Shown: positions 31,353 to 41,210 of the stretch, in pieces
Layout of the letters: every line of letters starts with the position of its first letter
Numbering within the stretch: the stretch's first letter is position 1
Assembly: GCA_039519185.1 (NCBI GenBank)
Contig: CM076846.1
Span: 113,916,566 to 113,980,565, forward strand
DNA: 64,000 bases
Source of the DNA: Astragalus membranaceus
Lineage: Eukaryota > Streptophyta > Magnoliopsida > Fabales > Fabaceae
Direction: 5' to 3'
Program-made: the position numbers and the translations under genes
The notes under the pieces: model-generated
Told to the model about the DNA's origin: nothing
Seen by the model: only the letters and a program-made list of their open reading frames with translations
Database searches by the model: none

Positions 31353-32426
31353 GGCTAAATAGCACTTTTGGTCCTTTATGTTTGCTCTAGGTTTCACTTT
31401 GATCATTTATTTTTTTTTTTGGTCTGTTTTGGTCCCCTCATGTCTCATTTTTGTTTCATTTTGGTCCCTGACGTGGCGTCCATTTTCATTAAATGACGTG
31501 GCAAAAATTAATATTATTTAATTCTAATTAAATTTTAAATTTTAAAAACACAGTTAATATATAACTAAAAACATTAAAACTAAAACTAAATTCTTTTCCT
31601 CTCATCTCCTCCTTCGTCAGTTTCTCACTCTCCCTCTCCCACCACCGTCGCATCTCACCACACTCACTGATAAAAATGACGACCACCATCCCACCAAACG
31701 GTGACCCTCCCATCACCACCGTAACCCCCCACATCACCACTGTCGCATCTCTCTCACTCTCCCTCTCCCATCACCGTCGCATCTCACCATCGTTTTCTTC
31801 TTCGTTCTTCATCATTTCACATCACAGATATGGAAGAACACAGATCCATCACAGATCCAACAGATCCAACAATGAAGAAGAACACAGATCCACCTCTTTC
31901 TCACTGTGTTCGCTCTGTTCTTCGGTTTCTTCGGATTAGGGTTCGTTTTTGAGAGTGATGCGACGGTGATGATGAGGAAAAGAAGGAAAAATGGTTGAGG
32001 GAGAGTGAAAGAGAGATGCGCAGAGAGAAAGATAGATGCGCAGAGGGAGAGTGAAAGAGAGATGCGACGGTGGTGATAGTGAGGTGGGAGAGTGTCGACG
32101 GTGGTGACAGTGAGGTGGTTGAAGATGGGTTTTGTTGATCTGTATTTGGGGATTATGTTTTATGTTTTTAAATGGCTAAATAACATAAAAGATGATGTGT
32201 TAATTATTTTAGAATTAAATAAAACATTTACATGTCACGTCATTTAATGAAAATGGTCGTCACGTCAGCAGTTAACTGCCAACGTGGCGTCCGTTAACAA
32301 AAACTAACGTCAGGGACCAAAATGAAACGAAAATGAAACATGAGGGACCAAAACGGACCAAAAAAAAGATAAATGACCAAAGTGAAACCTAGAGCAAACA
32401 TAAAGGACCAAAAGTGCTATTCAGCC
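31353..32426. mobile_element. MULE-type MITE with exact 9-bp target duplication
   Basis: Termini GGCTAAATAGCACTTTTGG and CCAAAAGTGCTATTCAGCC form inverted repeats extending over 100 bp (GGTCCTTTATGTTTGCTCTA and its complement). They are flanked by exact TATTTTTTA duplications at 31344-31352 and 32427-32435. The interior is CT-rich on one side and GA-rich on the other, with two ~70 bp blocks (CTCACTCTCCCTCTCCCA) repeated. No transposase. A 9-bp duplication and long inverted ends indicate the Mutator superfamily. Confidence 0.85.
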
Positions 32427-32435
32427 TATTTTTTA

Positions 32436-33255
32436 TAAGCAAAAAATATTATTACTGTGATTACAAAGGGTATTCAAACCCAAATAAGGTACAAGAAAGG
32501 AAATGAGATGGCCCAAAGGCACCCCAAGCCCATCTTTTTTGTGGTTGAGAAATTGAGGCCGGAGAAGCTTATTGTGGCGATGTGCCACAATCTATCGTGA
32601 GACCAAGCTCGCCAACAACTACCAAGGGCTTTAAAACATGCAACCTGGTAGCCGATCTTCTCTCTCTTGAGCCATTTTTTCGATAATTAAAGGTTTATTG
32701 ATACAAGCTAATACAAAAGGCTTACCACGAAGCAAAAATAAACCCGCTGTACGCCATGAACACACGAAATAAACCAAAAACTCCAACTACTGCTCATAGA
32801 GGTCCCAGGAACAACACTCTACGAATACCACACGTCTAATTTTAATTGAATCTAAAACTTACCATCCACTAACGAAGCAAAAACATCCACACCATAAAAA
32901 ACTTGTCGAACCCTGGAACCATGCTCGCATCTTTTGCAGAACTTCGATAAAACCTAGCTAACCGATGGACAAGATTGGCGAAGTTGAAATGCATGCTCTA
33001 CAGAGAAGGCACAAGAAATGTTTCACCTTGGGAGGGAGCTTCGATATCCTCCCACTTTCAAATTGGCCGAATCAAGTAGATTAAGTAGCAACAAGTTACA
33101 AGCACAGTTAACTGCGTATTCACCAGAATTGGTAGGGCACCAAACTACCTAAAAGAGAAAACCAAGATTAAAATCGACTTGACCAAAGAGACAAATGGGA
33201 AGTGTCAAAATTCTCACAAGTACATCAACAATTAGGTGATTTGAGTTTTGGTAAC
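32436..33255. other. Unassigned sequence, partly Tat antisense-gene remnant
   Basis: No gene recognised. The right end joins a splice-like exon series of a degraded antisense gene (see 33256-33455). The part before ~33050 shows no domain or repeat I can identify. Confidence 0.35.
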
Positions 33256-33455
33256 CTGCAAATCATAAGAGAGTTAACAAGAGTTTGATCAAGAGAGGCT
33301 AGTAATAAGGAAAAATACCATAGCTTGTCGAGGGGGACTTGGCGAATAGGAACTATCGACCAAGACAACAGTGGGTGTGCCCTGTCAAGAAATCAAAGTT
33401 CAAGCCAAAATCCGATTATGTGAAGAAGCATAAAGTATTTAAACATACTTGTGGC
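33256..33455 (-). pseudogene. Degraded Tat antisense-gene exons, left part
   Basis: On the minus strand there is a donor at 33448 (AA|GTATGTTT), an acceptor ending at 33382 (CTTGACAG), a 21-codon open exon 33381-33319, a donor (ATG|GTATTTTT) and another acceptor ending at 33256 (TTTGCAG). The upstream exon lies across the copia insertion at 53625-53891. Intron size (~63-67 bp) and order resemble the antisense genes at 1-1140 and 42779-46661. Confidence 0.5.
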
Positions 33456-33718
33456 TGTTGGAGGAGAGTTGCGCAGGGAGAAGGAAAAGAATAGAAAACG
33501 CAAAAAAGAGAGGGAAAACTGGGCAAGGCAATTAAAGCGTAATTCAAAACTGTATCGAAAGATTCTATGTCTTACAAGGAATCGAAGGTGTATATATACA
33601 AAGATGCAGCGCCCATATTAGGCCTATATTTCGACTGTGCCACATATTGGCCCATTGGATGTTTTACTAGTTACACCTAACAATACTAAGAGCAATTGAA
33701 TTACAAACATATTCAATA
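33456..33718 (-). repeat. 3' LTR of the nested copia element
   Basis: 263 bp. Plus-strand ends are TGTTGGAGGAGAG and CATATTCAATA. The minus-strand purine run AAGAGGGAA directly abuts it at 33719 and serves as polypurine tract. It differs from the right LTR by 5 substitutions and 2 short gaps. The LTR begins TATTGAATATG on its own strand rather than TG; the abutting polypurine tract and exact target duplications support this boundary. Confidence 0.88.
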
Positions 33719-33725
33719 TTCCCTC

Positions 33726-34693
33726 TTAATTCACATTGCTAAGTGACATCATCCCAAGCATTGTTCTTAGTTCTTCAAATCTTTCCTTTTGCAATGGCTT
33801 GGTCATTGCATCAGCTACTTGAAGTTCTAAGAAGCAATATTGCAGGTTCAGCTTCTCATTGTTGACTTGATCACACAGGAAGTGATATCTGGTCTCTATA
33901 TGCTTCGACCTACCATGGGCGACAGGATTCTTGGCCAGATCTATCGCAGACTTGTTGTCGATTAGCAACTTCATTGCTGTAATTTTGTGCAGACCAGTTT
34001 CAGCCAATAGCACGCTTAGCCATGATGCTTGACATGCTGCAAATGAAGCAGTCACAAACTCTGCTTCGCAGGAGGACAAAACTACTATGCTTTGCTTCTT
34101 CGTGCACCATGAGATGGGTGCTGTTCCATACATGAAGACATAGCCACTTGTGCTCTTTCGACCACTCTTGTCTCCACTCCAGTCGGAATCAGTGTAACCA
34201 AACACTTCAGCGGTAGCATTCGACTCAGTCTTACTAGGGAATAGAATACCCTGACTTTGTGTTCCCTTTATGTACCTAAGCACTCTTTTTGTAGCTATTA
34301 GATGGGAGGTTCTTGGCTTCTCCATGAATCTGCTGAGCATTCCAACACTAAACATAATGTCAGGTTGAGTGTTGCAGAGGTACCTAAGGGAACCAACAAT
34401 CTGTTTGTAGAGGGTGGCATCTACTTCACTCCCTGTATCATCTTTCGACATCTTGCTGCTTATGTCAGTTGGCGTCGAAACTGACTTACAATTGATCATG
34501 TCGAATCTGTTCAGGATATCTGCTGTATATTTCGACTGATGCAGAAATATTCCCTTGCTTGTCTTCACAAATTGCATTCCTAAGAAATATGATAGATGTC
34601 CTAGATCACTCATTTCGAATTCAGACATCATCACCCTTTTAAAGGAGTCGACTTCAATCTCATTGCTGCCAGTTACTAGTAGATCATCTACAT
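33726..34693 (-). pseudogene. Copia RT C-terminus and RNase H
   Basis: Begins at the Tat insertion with YVDDLLVTGSN, the RT catalytic box. It continues MSDLGHLSYFLGMQF, then RNase H with GYTDSDWSGD, SSCEAEFVTAS and LLIDNKSAIDLAKNP, and ends MTKPLQKERFEEL. It is cut off from the rest of RT (47822-50088) by the 13 kb Tat element, so it cannot be made as one protein. Confidence 0.92.
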
Positions 34694-34698
34694 ACAGG

Positions 34699-35422
34699 TG
34701 TTAGCCTGCATTTTCGACAGGCTAATATTAAATGCAGTCAACAGGGTTTGACTTAATAATTTCAGAAAGAAAACAGGTCTTCGACACCAAGATATAATTT
34801 CGACTTCAAGAGGTAGTAACCAAGGGAAAGCAGCCTAGTGCATAACTTAGCGAATTTGGAAAAAAAGGCCACACTTCGAGAGAGAGAAGATTATAAACAG
34901 CGAAACAAGCAAAGCAATGGAGATCTGTCGAAAGGGACATTGATTCTTTGGTCGAAAAGAAAGAGCAGTTAGACAATCGAAGTAGAAGCACGTCGAAATA
35001 GCAGTTACTCTGTCTTATCTTGTTTTAGAAAACCACTGAGCGGTTATAGTCTTATTTGTATTATAAATAGGAGTTCTGTAGAGAGAAAAAAGCGGTCGCA
35101 AATTTCATTACACACATTTCCTAAAACACTCTACTTCCGCAAACATAGAAAACAGAGTTAACAGGAATTCATGTATGATTCTACGTACCATTTCTTTATA
35201 TAATTGTTTTCATTTCTTTTAGATTTCTGCACTTTGTCATCTTCTTCATTTACAATTACTGCAATTTACTGCATTTGATTCCTCTTCCCGCATTTACAAA
35301 TTCTTGCACTTTATCGTATTTCTTAGTAAAATTTGATCACAAATGGCCTGAGATTCCTAGTTGATCTCGCAAGTAACACGTGTAGTGAAACTAGCGGTGT
35401 TTACTAAAAATCACAGTAAACA
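34699..35422 (+). repeat. 5' LTR of the Tat element
   Basis: 724 bp, TGTTAGCCTGC to CAGTAAACA. TATA box TATAAATAG at 35062-35070, about 35 bp upstream of GAGAGAAAAAAG. It differs from the 3' LTR at seven positions by my count. Confidence 0.95.
35062..35070 (+). promoter_or_regulatory. TATA box in Tat 5' LTR
   Basis: TATAAATAG in the middle of the LTR, conserved in the 3' copy. It should drive the genomic transcript through gag and pol. Confidence 0.65.
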
Positions 35423-35425
35423 AAA

Positions 35426-35443
35426 TGGCACGCCCAGTGGGAC
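35426..35443 (+). other. Primer-binding site of the Tat element
   Basis: TGGCACGCCCAGTGGGAC lies three bases after the 5' LTR. It starts TGG, as sites complementary to tRNA CCA ends do. The exact tRNA was not determined. Confidence 0.75.
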
Positions 35444-35521
35444 ATTTGTGCTAACTAATTAAAATTTTTACTAAGATAATTCTGGGTTTGTTAAACACAG
35501 AACCAGTACATCGCACGTTGC

Positions 35522-37621
35522 ATGCGTTTAAGAAGTGGTAGACAGTTACATCAAATGCCACGTTCAAACATGAATGGTGCTTCTACATCGAATGGACATT
35601 CCCAGGCGTCAGTTACTGATACCAACGCCACGAACACTCAGGGAGCAACCCTTCCTGCACCATCTCCAGGAGTAAACGCTCCCATAACTGCTCCAAACGT
35701 GGTCGGCGTAACCGCCCCATTATCGTCTTCGACAGACATGGGTATAACCGCTGTAACCGCTCCCACTATAACTCCTGGGTCGAACATGATGATTCCCCAG
35801 TCATCAACCTTTGGTTCAACTAATCCCTGGATGCCCAACGCTATGGTGGGAAATATGCCATATAGTTTTCCCATGAATGGTCGAAATTACCCCTATGGAA
35901 TGCCAACCGCCATGATGGTAGGACTCCATACAAATGCATCTACGTATGCAGATAACATGGCTTCGAACTTTTCGCCTATGCACAACCCATCAGAGAATAT
36001 GTCTAGTCGAAATATACAACCTTCAATAACCACTTCGTCATTATTGGCATTAAGACAACAAATGGATGATAGTAACCATGACATGGTAAATATGCTAACA
36101 CAGCAAATAGGTACAGTGTTTAATCCCCTGATACAGAACACAAATAATAGTTACCAAATGTTAGCAACACAAATGGGTCGAATTGCTGACTTCTTTGGCA
36201 CTCCACAAATACAAAACCAGCAAATTCCCCAAGTACAAAACATCAGGCCTGTTGGCTTACCTGTCGAAAGGCCTAATAATGCAACCCCCGTGAATCGAGC
36301 ACAACAATTTGTCGAAGAGCCTATACCTGAAGTGGTGCTAGTAAATAGAAATCAAAATGCTGACGAGGTAGTTAGGCAAGTCCAGCAAAATAACCTCGGA
36401 CTACAAAATAATTTGGCTAATCTTGTCGAAACTATACTAGCCCAAAATGGTCTTAATTTAGGCTTACACAGACCTAATTTTGTATCTCCCTTGTCTGAAT
36501 ATGTGATGCAAACAGATTTGCCTAGAGGGTGGAAAATTCCTAAGTTCACAAAATTTGCTGGAGAAACCAGCGAATCTACTGTCGAACATATTGCAAGATA
36601 TTTGACTGAAGCTGGGGACATTGCGCTAAACGAAAATTTGAAAATGAAATATTTCCCAAATTCTTTGACGAAAAATGCATTTACTTGGTTTACAACATTA
36701 CACCCGCATTCCATGTTTAATTGGAATCAATTAGAAAAAGCCTTTCATGAACAATTCTACATGGGACAATCAAAGATTAGCCTTAAAGAATTGGCTAGTG
36801 TTCGACGCACAACGCCAGAATCTATTGATGAATATCTCAATAGATTTAGACTACTCAATGCGAGATGTTTCACCCAAGTGCCTGAGCCTGAGTTAGTCGA
36901 AATGGCTGGTGGTGGTTTAGATTACTCCATCAGGAAAAAGCTGGATACTTTACACCTAAGAGATATGGCTCAATTGGCTGATAGAGTTCGACAAGTTGAA
37001 AGACTCAAAGCAGAAAAAGTTTCGACAACCAAGTTTAACAATAAGAAAGAAAAAGTGGCGTTTGTTAATGTTGATAACAATAGCCAAGAATTCGACATAT
37101 CTTATGAAAATGTCGAGGAAGAGGTTGACATTGCAGAATTAAAACCTGGACCTCCATATACATGCAAATTGTTAAACCTCTCTAATGGAAAAAACCCTGT
37201 CGAACCAAAAAATGATAAGTTTGTTGCAAAAACATATACCTTCGACGTCACAAAATGTTACCAAATATTTGATCTTTTGGTGACTGATGGTCAAATTTTA
37301 GTGCCTAAAGGTCTAAAAATACCACCATTAGAACAACAAAAGAAAAGAGGTTATTGCAAATATCATAATTTCTTGGGTCATAACACCTCCCGATGTGTAC
37401 TTTTCAGGGATCTAGTTCAGAAAGCATTAAATGATGGAAGGCTGAAATTTGATGACAAAAGTAAATCATCAATGCAGATCGACAGCAATCCTATGCCCAC
37501 AGCAGAGGCAAACTATACTGAAGTAGATGTTTTGATGGTCGAAACCAATGAAGTGGTTGCTGAAAGTCTTGAAGCGAACATCAAAATGGTCACCAATGAC
37601 CAATATGCTGAAAAAGTGTAG
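35522..37621 (+). CDS. Tat gag polyprotein
   Basis: 699 residues starting MRLRSGRQL, a typical Tat gag start, ~100 bp after the LTR. A low-complexity Thr/Ala/Asn/Pro N-terminal third is followed by the Retrotrans_gag domain (about residues 340-450, with HIARYLTEAGDIALNE, AFTWFTTLHP and FHEQFYMGQSKISLKEL). A Cys/His knuckle variant YCKYHNFLGHNTSRC lies at ~residue 610. It ends at a single TAG (37619-37621), after which the same frame continues directly into the protease region. Confidence 0.92.
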   Translation: MRLRSGRQLHQMPRSNMNGASTSNGHSQASVTDTNATNTQGATLPAPSPGVNAPITAPNVVGVTAPLSSSTDMGITAVTAPTITPGSNMMIPQSSTFGSTNPWMPNAMVGNMPYSFPMNGRNYPYGMPTAMMVGLHTNASTYADNMASNFSPMHNPSENMSSRNIQPSITTSSLLALRQQMDDSNHDMVNMLTQQIGTVFNPLIQNTNNSYQMLATQMGRIADFFGTPQIQNQQIPQVQNIRPVGLPVERPNNATPVNRAQQFVEEPIPEVVLVNRNQNADEVVRQVQQNNLGLQNNLANLVETILAQNGLNLGLHRPNFVSPLSEYVMQTDLPRGWKIPKFTKFAGETSESTVEHIARYLTEAGDIALNENLKMKYFPNSLTKNAFTWFTTLHPHSMFNWNQLEKAFHEQFYMGQSKISLKELASVRRTTPESIDEYLNRFRLLNARCFTQVPEPELVEMAGGGLDYSIRKKLDTLHLRDMAQLADRVRQVERLKAEKVSTTKFNNKKEKVAFVNVDNNSQEFDISYENVEEEVDIAELKPGPPYTCKLLNLSNGKNPVEPKNDKFVAKTYTFDVTKCYQIFDLLVTDGQILVPKGLKIPPLEQQKKRGYCKYHNFLGHNTSRCVLFRDLVQKALNDGRLKFDDKSKSSMQIDSNPMPTAEANYTEVDVLMVETNEVVAESLEANIKMVTNDQYAEKV

Positions 37622-39094
37622 GTGGTTTATCCACAAGCTGGAGAGGAATTGATAGACTTCCTCAACAGATGCAAGATAAATAACACCGAGGTGATGCTGT
37701 GCCCACGGTGTAGTTCTGTATTCGACAAAGAGGCTGCTAAAAGCCTTGAAAGTGTCACTCCTCAATTCAAGAGAAAAAACAAATGGGTCGATAATAGGCC
37801 CAAATTCAGCTTCAACCCAAGAGGTGTGCCATATAAGGTTACATCTTCAACTAGACAAGCTCCGAAGGCTCAAATGAGAACATTTGTGCCACCTGCAAGG
37901 GCCCCTGTCGGAAGATGGGTATACCCAGGAAATAAGGAGACTGGATGTCACCTAAAGATGGCAGGAGAGACTTCCAATGCCATGAATCAAAACAAGGCGC
38001 CTAATTCCAATAGGTACGCCTACAGCAATAATTACAAGGGAAAAAACCCCATGACAAGAACACAATGGCGAAGATACCAACGCCAGAAGAAATTGACTGC
38101 TGCTGAGAAAAGGGAGAACATCGACACAAGCAAAGGTAAGCAATTAGCTTCCAGTGTCGAATTCCCAAGAAAGTCAGCAAAAGAGAGGATATTCCCTCCC
38201 CTTGCAGACATCAAAAAAGGTCTTGACTCTGAAGAAGGCCTGCAATTAGATGATGATATGGACTCTGAATTCTCAGATTCAGAACCAGACTTCGATATCA
38301 TCTGTGTCGTTTCAATTCTGCCAATTGAATTCGACGTCGTTTCAGAAGTGACTGAGGTCGAACAAGATTTCGATCAAGATATGGCTAAGCACAGGCCAAT
38401 GTGTTACTACGTACTAAATAATGGCTCCATAGAAGAGCAGAATGCTGTCTTCGAAAGGCCAGATGGAGGGATGAAACACCATCTAAAACCATTGTTTATA
38501 CAAGCAAAAGTAAACAATGTAGGCGTGAATAAAGTATTGGTTGATGGGGGCGCAGCGGTTAACCTGATGCCACAACATGTGCTGGCAAAAGTTGGCAAAT
38601 CAGAGACTGATTTACGGCCACATAACATAGTCCTCACTAATTATGAGGGAAAATCTGGCTATTCGTTAGGAGCCATAGAAGTGGAGTTAACAGTGGGGAG
38701 TGTGAAGAGAAAAACTATGTTCATAGTCATACCCACCAGAGCAAACTTCAATCTACTCCTGGGTAGAGAGTGGATCCATGGAGTAGGAGCAGTGCCCTCA
38801 ACACTCCACCAGAGACTCTCTATTTGGAGAGAAGATGGCCTGGTCGAAAATATAGAAGCAGACCAGAGCTATTTCTTGGCAGAGGTCGACCATATTACAA
38901 GGAGGACCTTTGACAAACAATTGGCGACTATTGCGCCATGCACACCTTCAGACACTGCATATGTCCCTATGGACAATGTGTTTGAATCCCTAGATCTCCA
39001 CCCTACCCATGGCTTCATATGGGAGAGGGAAGTGATCGACGAGGCATCACCTTCAATAGGCTTTTGCAAGCCTACAGGGTGGGATGGTCCCTAA
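37622..39094 (+). CDS. Tat protease region
   Basis: In the same frame as gag, separated only by the TAG at 37619-37621. The retropepsin core is at about residues 300-400: VLVDGGAAVNLMP, then LLLGREWIHGVGAVPS. The catalytic triad reads DGG where most retropepsins have DTG or DSG. A Lys/Arg-rich linker precedes it. It ends at a TAA (39092-39094) and the RT frame follows in the same register. There is no independent ATG at its start, so translation needs stop readthrough or the stop is a mutation. Confidence 0.88.
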   Translation: MVYPQAGEELIDFLNRCKINNTEVMLCPRCSSVFDKEAAKSLESVTPQFKRKNKWVDNRPKFSFNPRGVPYKVTSSTRQAPKAQMRTFVPPARAPVGRWVYPGNKETGCHLKMAGETSNAMNQNKAPNSNRYAYSNNYKGKNPMTRTQWRRYQRQKKLTAAEKRENIDTSKGKQLASSVEFPRKSAKERIFPPLADIKKGLDSEEGLQLDDDMDSEFSDSEPDFDIICVVSILPIEFDVVSEVTEVEQDFDQDMAKHRPMCYYVLNNGSIEEQNAVFERPDGGMKHHLKPLFIQAKVNNVGVNKVLVDGGAAVNLMPQHVLAKVGKSETDLRPHNIVLTNYEGKSGYSLGAIEVELTVGSVKRKTMFIVIPTRANFNLLLGREWIHGVGAVPSTLHQRLSIWREDGLVENIEADQSYFLAEVDHITRRTFDKQLATIAPCTPSDTAYVPMDNVFESLDLHPTHGFIWEREVIDEASPSIGFCKPTGWDGP

Positions 39095-39097
39095 ACG

Positions 39098-41173
39098 GTG
39101 ATGATGTCTATACCCACCGTATGGGAAAGAATTACGGCTTATGTGGCCGAAAATAAACAAAATATGGCTTTGGAGGCCGAATTGCAACAAAATATGGTTG
39201 AACAAGCCATAAAAGTTAACCCAGAAGTTAACAATAAAGATAAAATGGCCGAAGGCCAGAGACTTGACTGCATCTACGATGATGAGCCTTTAGGTTTTGA
39301 AAAAGACCCAATGGGTTCGACTAAGAAGATGCAGGCTCAAGACCCTCTTGAAGAAATTGATTTAGCAGATGGCCCCATAAAAAGGCCAACATTTATCAGT
39401 GCTAAAATCGACAAGGGTTTGAAAGGTCGAACTATCGAGTTACTCAAAGAGTATAAAGATTGCTTCGCTTGGGACTACAATGAGATGCCTGGTCTACGTC
39501 GAGAAGTAGTCGAACTGAAACTGCCCATTCGACCAGACAAAAAACCAGTGAAGCAAACACCAAGGAGGTTCGCACCTCAGGTTCTGTCGAAGATCAAAGA
39601 AGAAATCGAAAGATTACTCAAGAGCAACTTCATCAGGACTGCCAGGTATGTTGATTGCCTAGCCAACATTGTTCCTGTTATTAAGAAAAATGGAACATTA
39701 CGAGTCTGTATAGATTTTCGTGATTTAAATAATGCTACACCCAAAGATCAATACCCTATGCCTGTGGCAGAAATGCTAGTTGATTCGGCAGCAGGATTTG
39801 AATACCTAAGTATGCTTGATGGATATTCAGGATATAATCAAATTTTTATTGCCGAAGAAGATGTGTCGAAAACAGCATTTCGATGCCCAGGGGCATTAGG
39901 TGTTTATGAATGGGTAGTAATGCTATTTGGTTTAAAAAATGCTGGTGCAACATACCAGAGAGCAATGAATTCTATGTTTCATGATTTTATTGAAAATTTT
40001 ATGCAAGTATACATAGATGATATTGTTGTCAAATCTTCAACAGAAAATGGCCATTTAGACCATCTTCGACAATCATTCGAAAGAATGAGAAAATATGGAT
40101 TGAAAATGAATCCAATCAAATGTGCCTTTTGTGTACGTGCAGGTGATTTCTTGGGCTTTGTTGTTCACAAAAAAGGCATCGAAATTAATCAAAACAAGAC
40201 GAAGGCAATCATGGAAATGAAAGCCCCTTCGACTAAAAAAGAGCTTCAGTCATTATTAGGGAAGATTAATTTCCTCAGAAGGTTCATATCCAACCTAAGT
40301 GGCAAAACTCAAGTGTTCTCGCCATTGCTTCGACTGAAGAAAGAAGACTTATTCAGGTGGGATCCAGAGCACCAGAAGGGCTTCGACGACATTAAGGCTT
40401 ATTTAGTTAAACCACCTATATTGTTGCCACCTATCAGAGATAAGGTGATGAAATTGTATATAGCAGCATCAGAGCTAACAATAGGTAGTATGCTAGCACA
40501 AGAGGATGATAATGGTGTCGAAAGAGCCATATATTACCTGAGTAGAGTGTTAAATGATGCTGAAACTAGATATCAGCCAATGGAGAAATTGTGCCTTTGT
40601 CTGTATTTTTCTTGTACCAAATTAAAGCAATATATCAAACCAGTTGATGTGTATGTGCATTCTCATTTCGATATTATTAAACACATGCTGTCAAAACCTA
40701 TATTGCATAATAGAATTGGCAAATGGGCACTAGCTTTATCTGAGTATTCATTAACATACCAGCCTTTGAAAGCTATCAAAGGACAAATTGTTGCTGACTT
40801 TATTGTTGACCATTCATTGGTCGAAGTGACAGTTAGTCAAATGAATAATCGACCTTGGACACTTTATTTCGATGGATCAAGCCATAAAAATGGTTCTGGA
40901 ATTGGTATATTAATTGTTTCACCAGTAAACATACCAACAAAGTATAAGTTTAAAATCAAAGAGCGCTGCTCTAACAATGAGGCTGAATATGAAGCCTTAA
41001 TTGCAGGATTGGAAATCTTGTTAGAGTTGGGGGCAAAGGCTGTCGAAATTAAAGGTGACTCTGAATTAGTGGTGAAGCAGTTAACCAAAGAATATAAGTG
41101 CATCAAAGAAAATTTAATCTTATATTTCGTCACTGCCAATACTTTGAAAACGTTTCGACAATGTTCACATTGA
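39098..41173 (+). CDS. Tat reverse transcriptase and dual RNase H
   Basis: RT with RVCIDFRDLNNATPKD, SGYNQIFIAEEDVSKTAF and the catalytic YIDDIVVKS. It is followed by a first RNase H-like stretch (KLYIAASELTIGSMLAQ, where the catalytic Asp is replaced). A second, archaeal-type RNase H follows, with YFDGSSHKNGSG, NNEAEYEALIAGL and KGDSELVVKQL. The inactive-first, active-second arrangement is characteristic of Tat elements. A one-base insertion near 41151 shifts the frame inside the second RNase H; its last catalytic Asp region lies in the integrase frame. Confidence 0.92.
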   Translation: MMMSIPTVWERITAYVAENKQNMALEAELQQNMVEQAIKVNPEVNNKDKMAEGQRLDCIYDDEPLGFEKDPMGSTKKMQAQDPLEEIDLADGPIKRPTFISAKIDKGLKGRTIELLKEYKDCFAWDYNEMPGLRREVVELKLPIRPDKKPVKQTPRRFAPQVLSKIKEEIERLLKSNFIRTARYVDCLANIVPVIKKNGTLRVCIDFRDLNNATPKDQYPMPVAEMLVDSAAGFEYLSMLDGYSGYNQIFIAEEDVSKTAFRCPGALGVYEWVVMLFGLKNAGATYQRAMNSMFHDFIENFMQVYIDDIVVKSSTENGHLDHLRQSFERMRKYGLKMNPIKCAFCVRAGDFLGFVVHKKGIEINQNKTKAIMEMKAPSTKKELQSLLGKINFLRRFISNLSGKTQVFSPLLRLKKEDLFRWDPEHQKGFDDIKAYLVKPPILLPPIRDKVMKLYIAASELTIGSMLAQEDDNGVERAIYYLSRVLNDAETRYQPMEKLCLCLYFSCTKLKQYIKPVDVYVHSHFDIIKHMLSKPILHNRIGKWALALSEYSLTYQPLKAIKGQIVADFIVDHSLVEVTVSQMNNRPWTLYFDGSSHKNGSGIGILIVSPVNIPTKYKFKIKERCSNNEAEYEALIAGLEILLELGAKAVEIKGDSELVVKQLTKEYKCIKENLILYFVTANTLKTFRQCSH

Positions 41174-41210
41174 GCATATACCTCGAATTGAGAATCAAGA
41201 GGCAAACGAC

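Noticed and set aside
35638..38637. Minus-strand open frames opposite Tat gag and protease
   Set aside because: Shadows of the sense coding frames. The true antisense gene of this element lies downstream of integrase and has its own introns.
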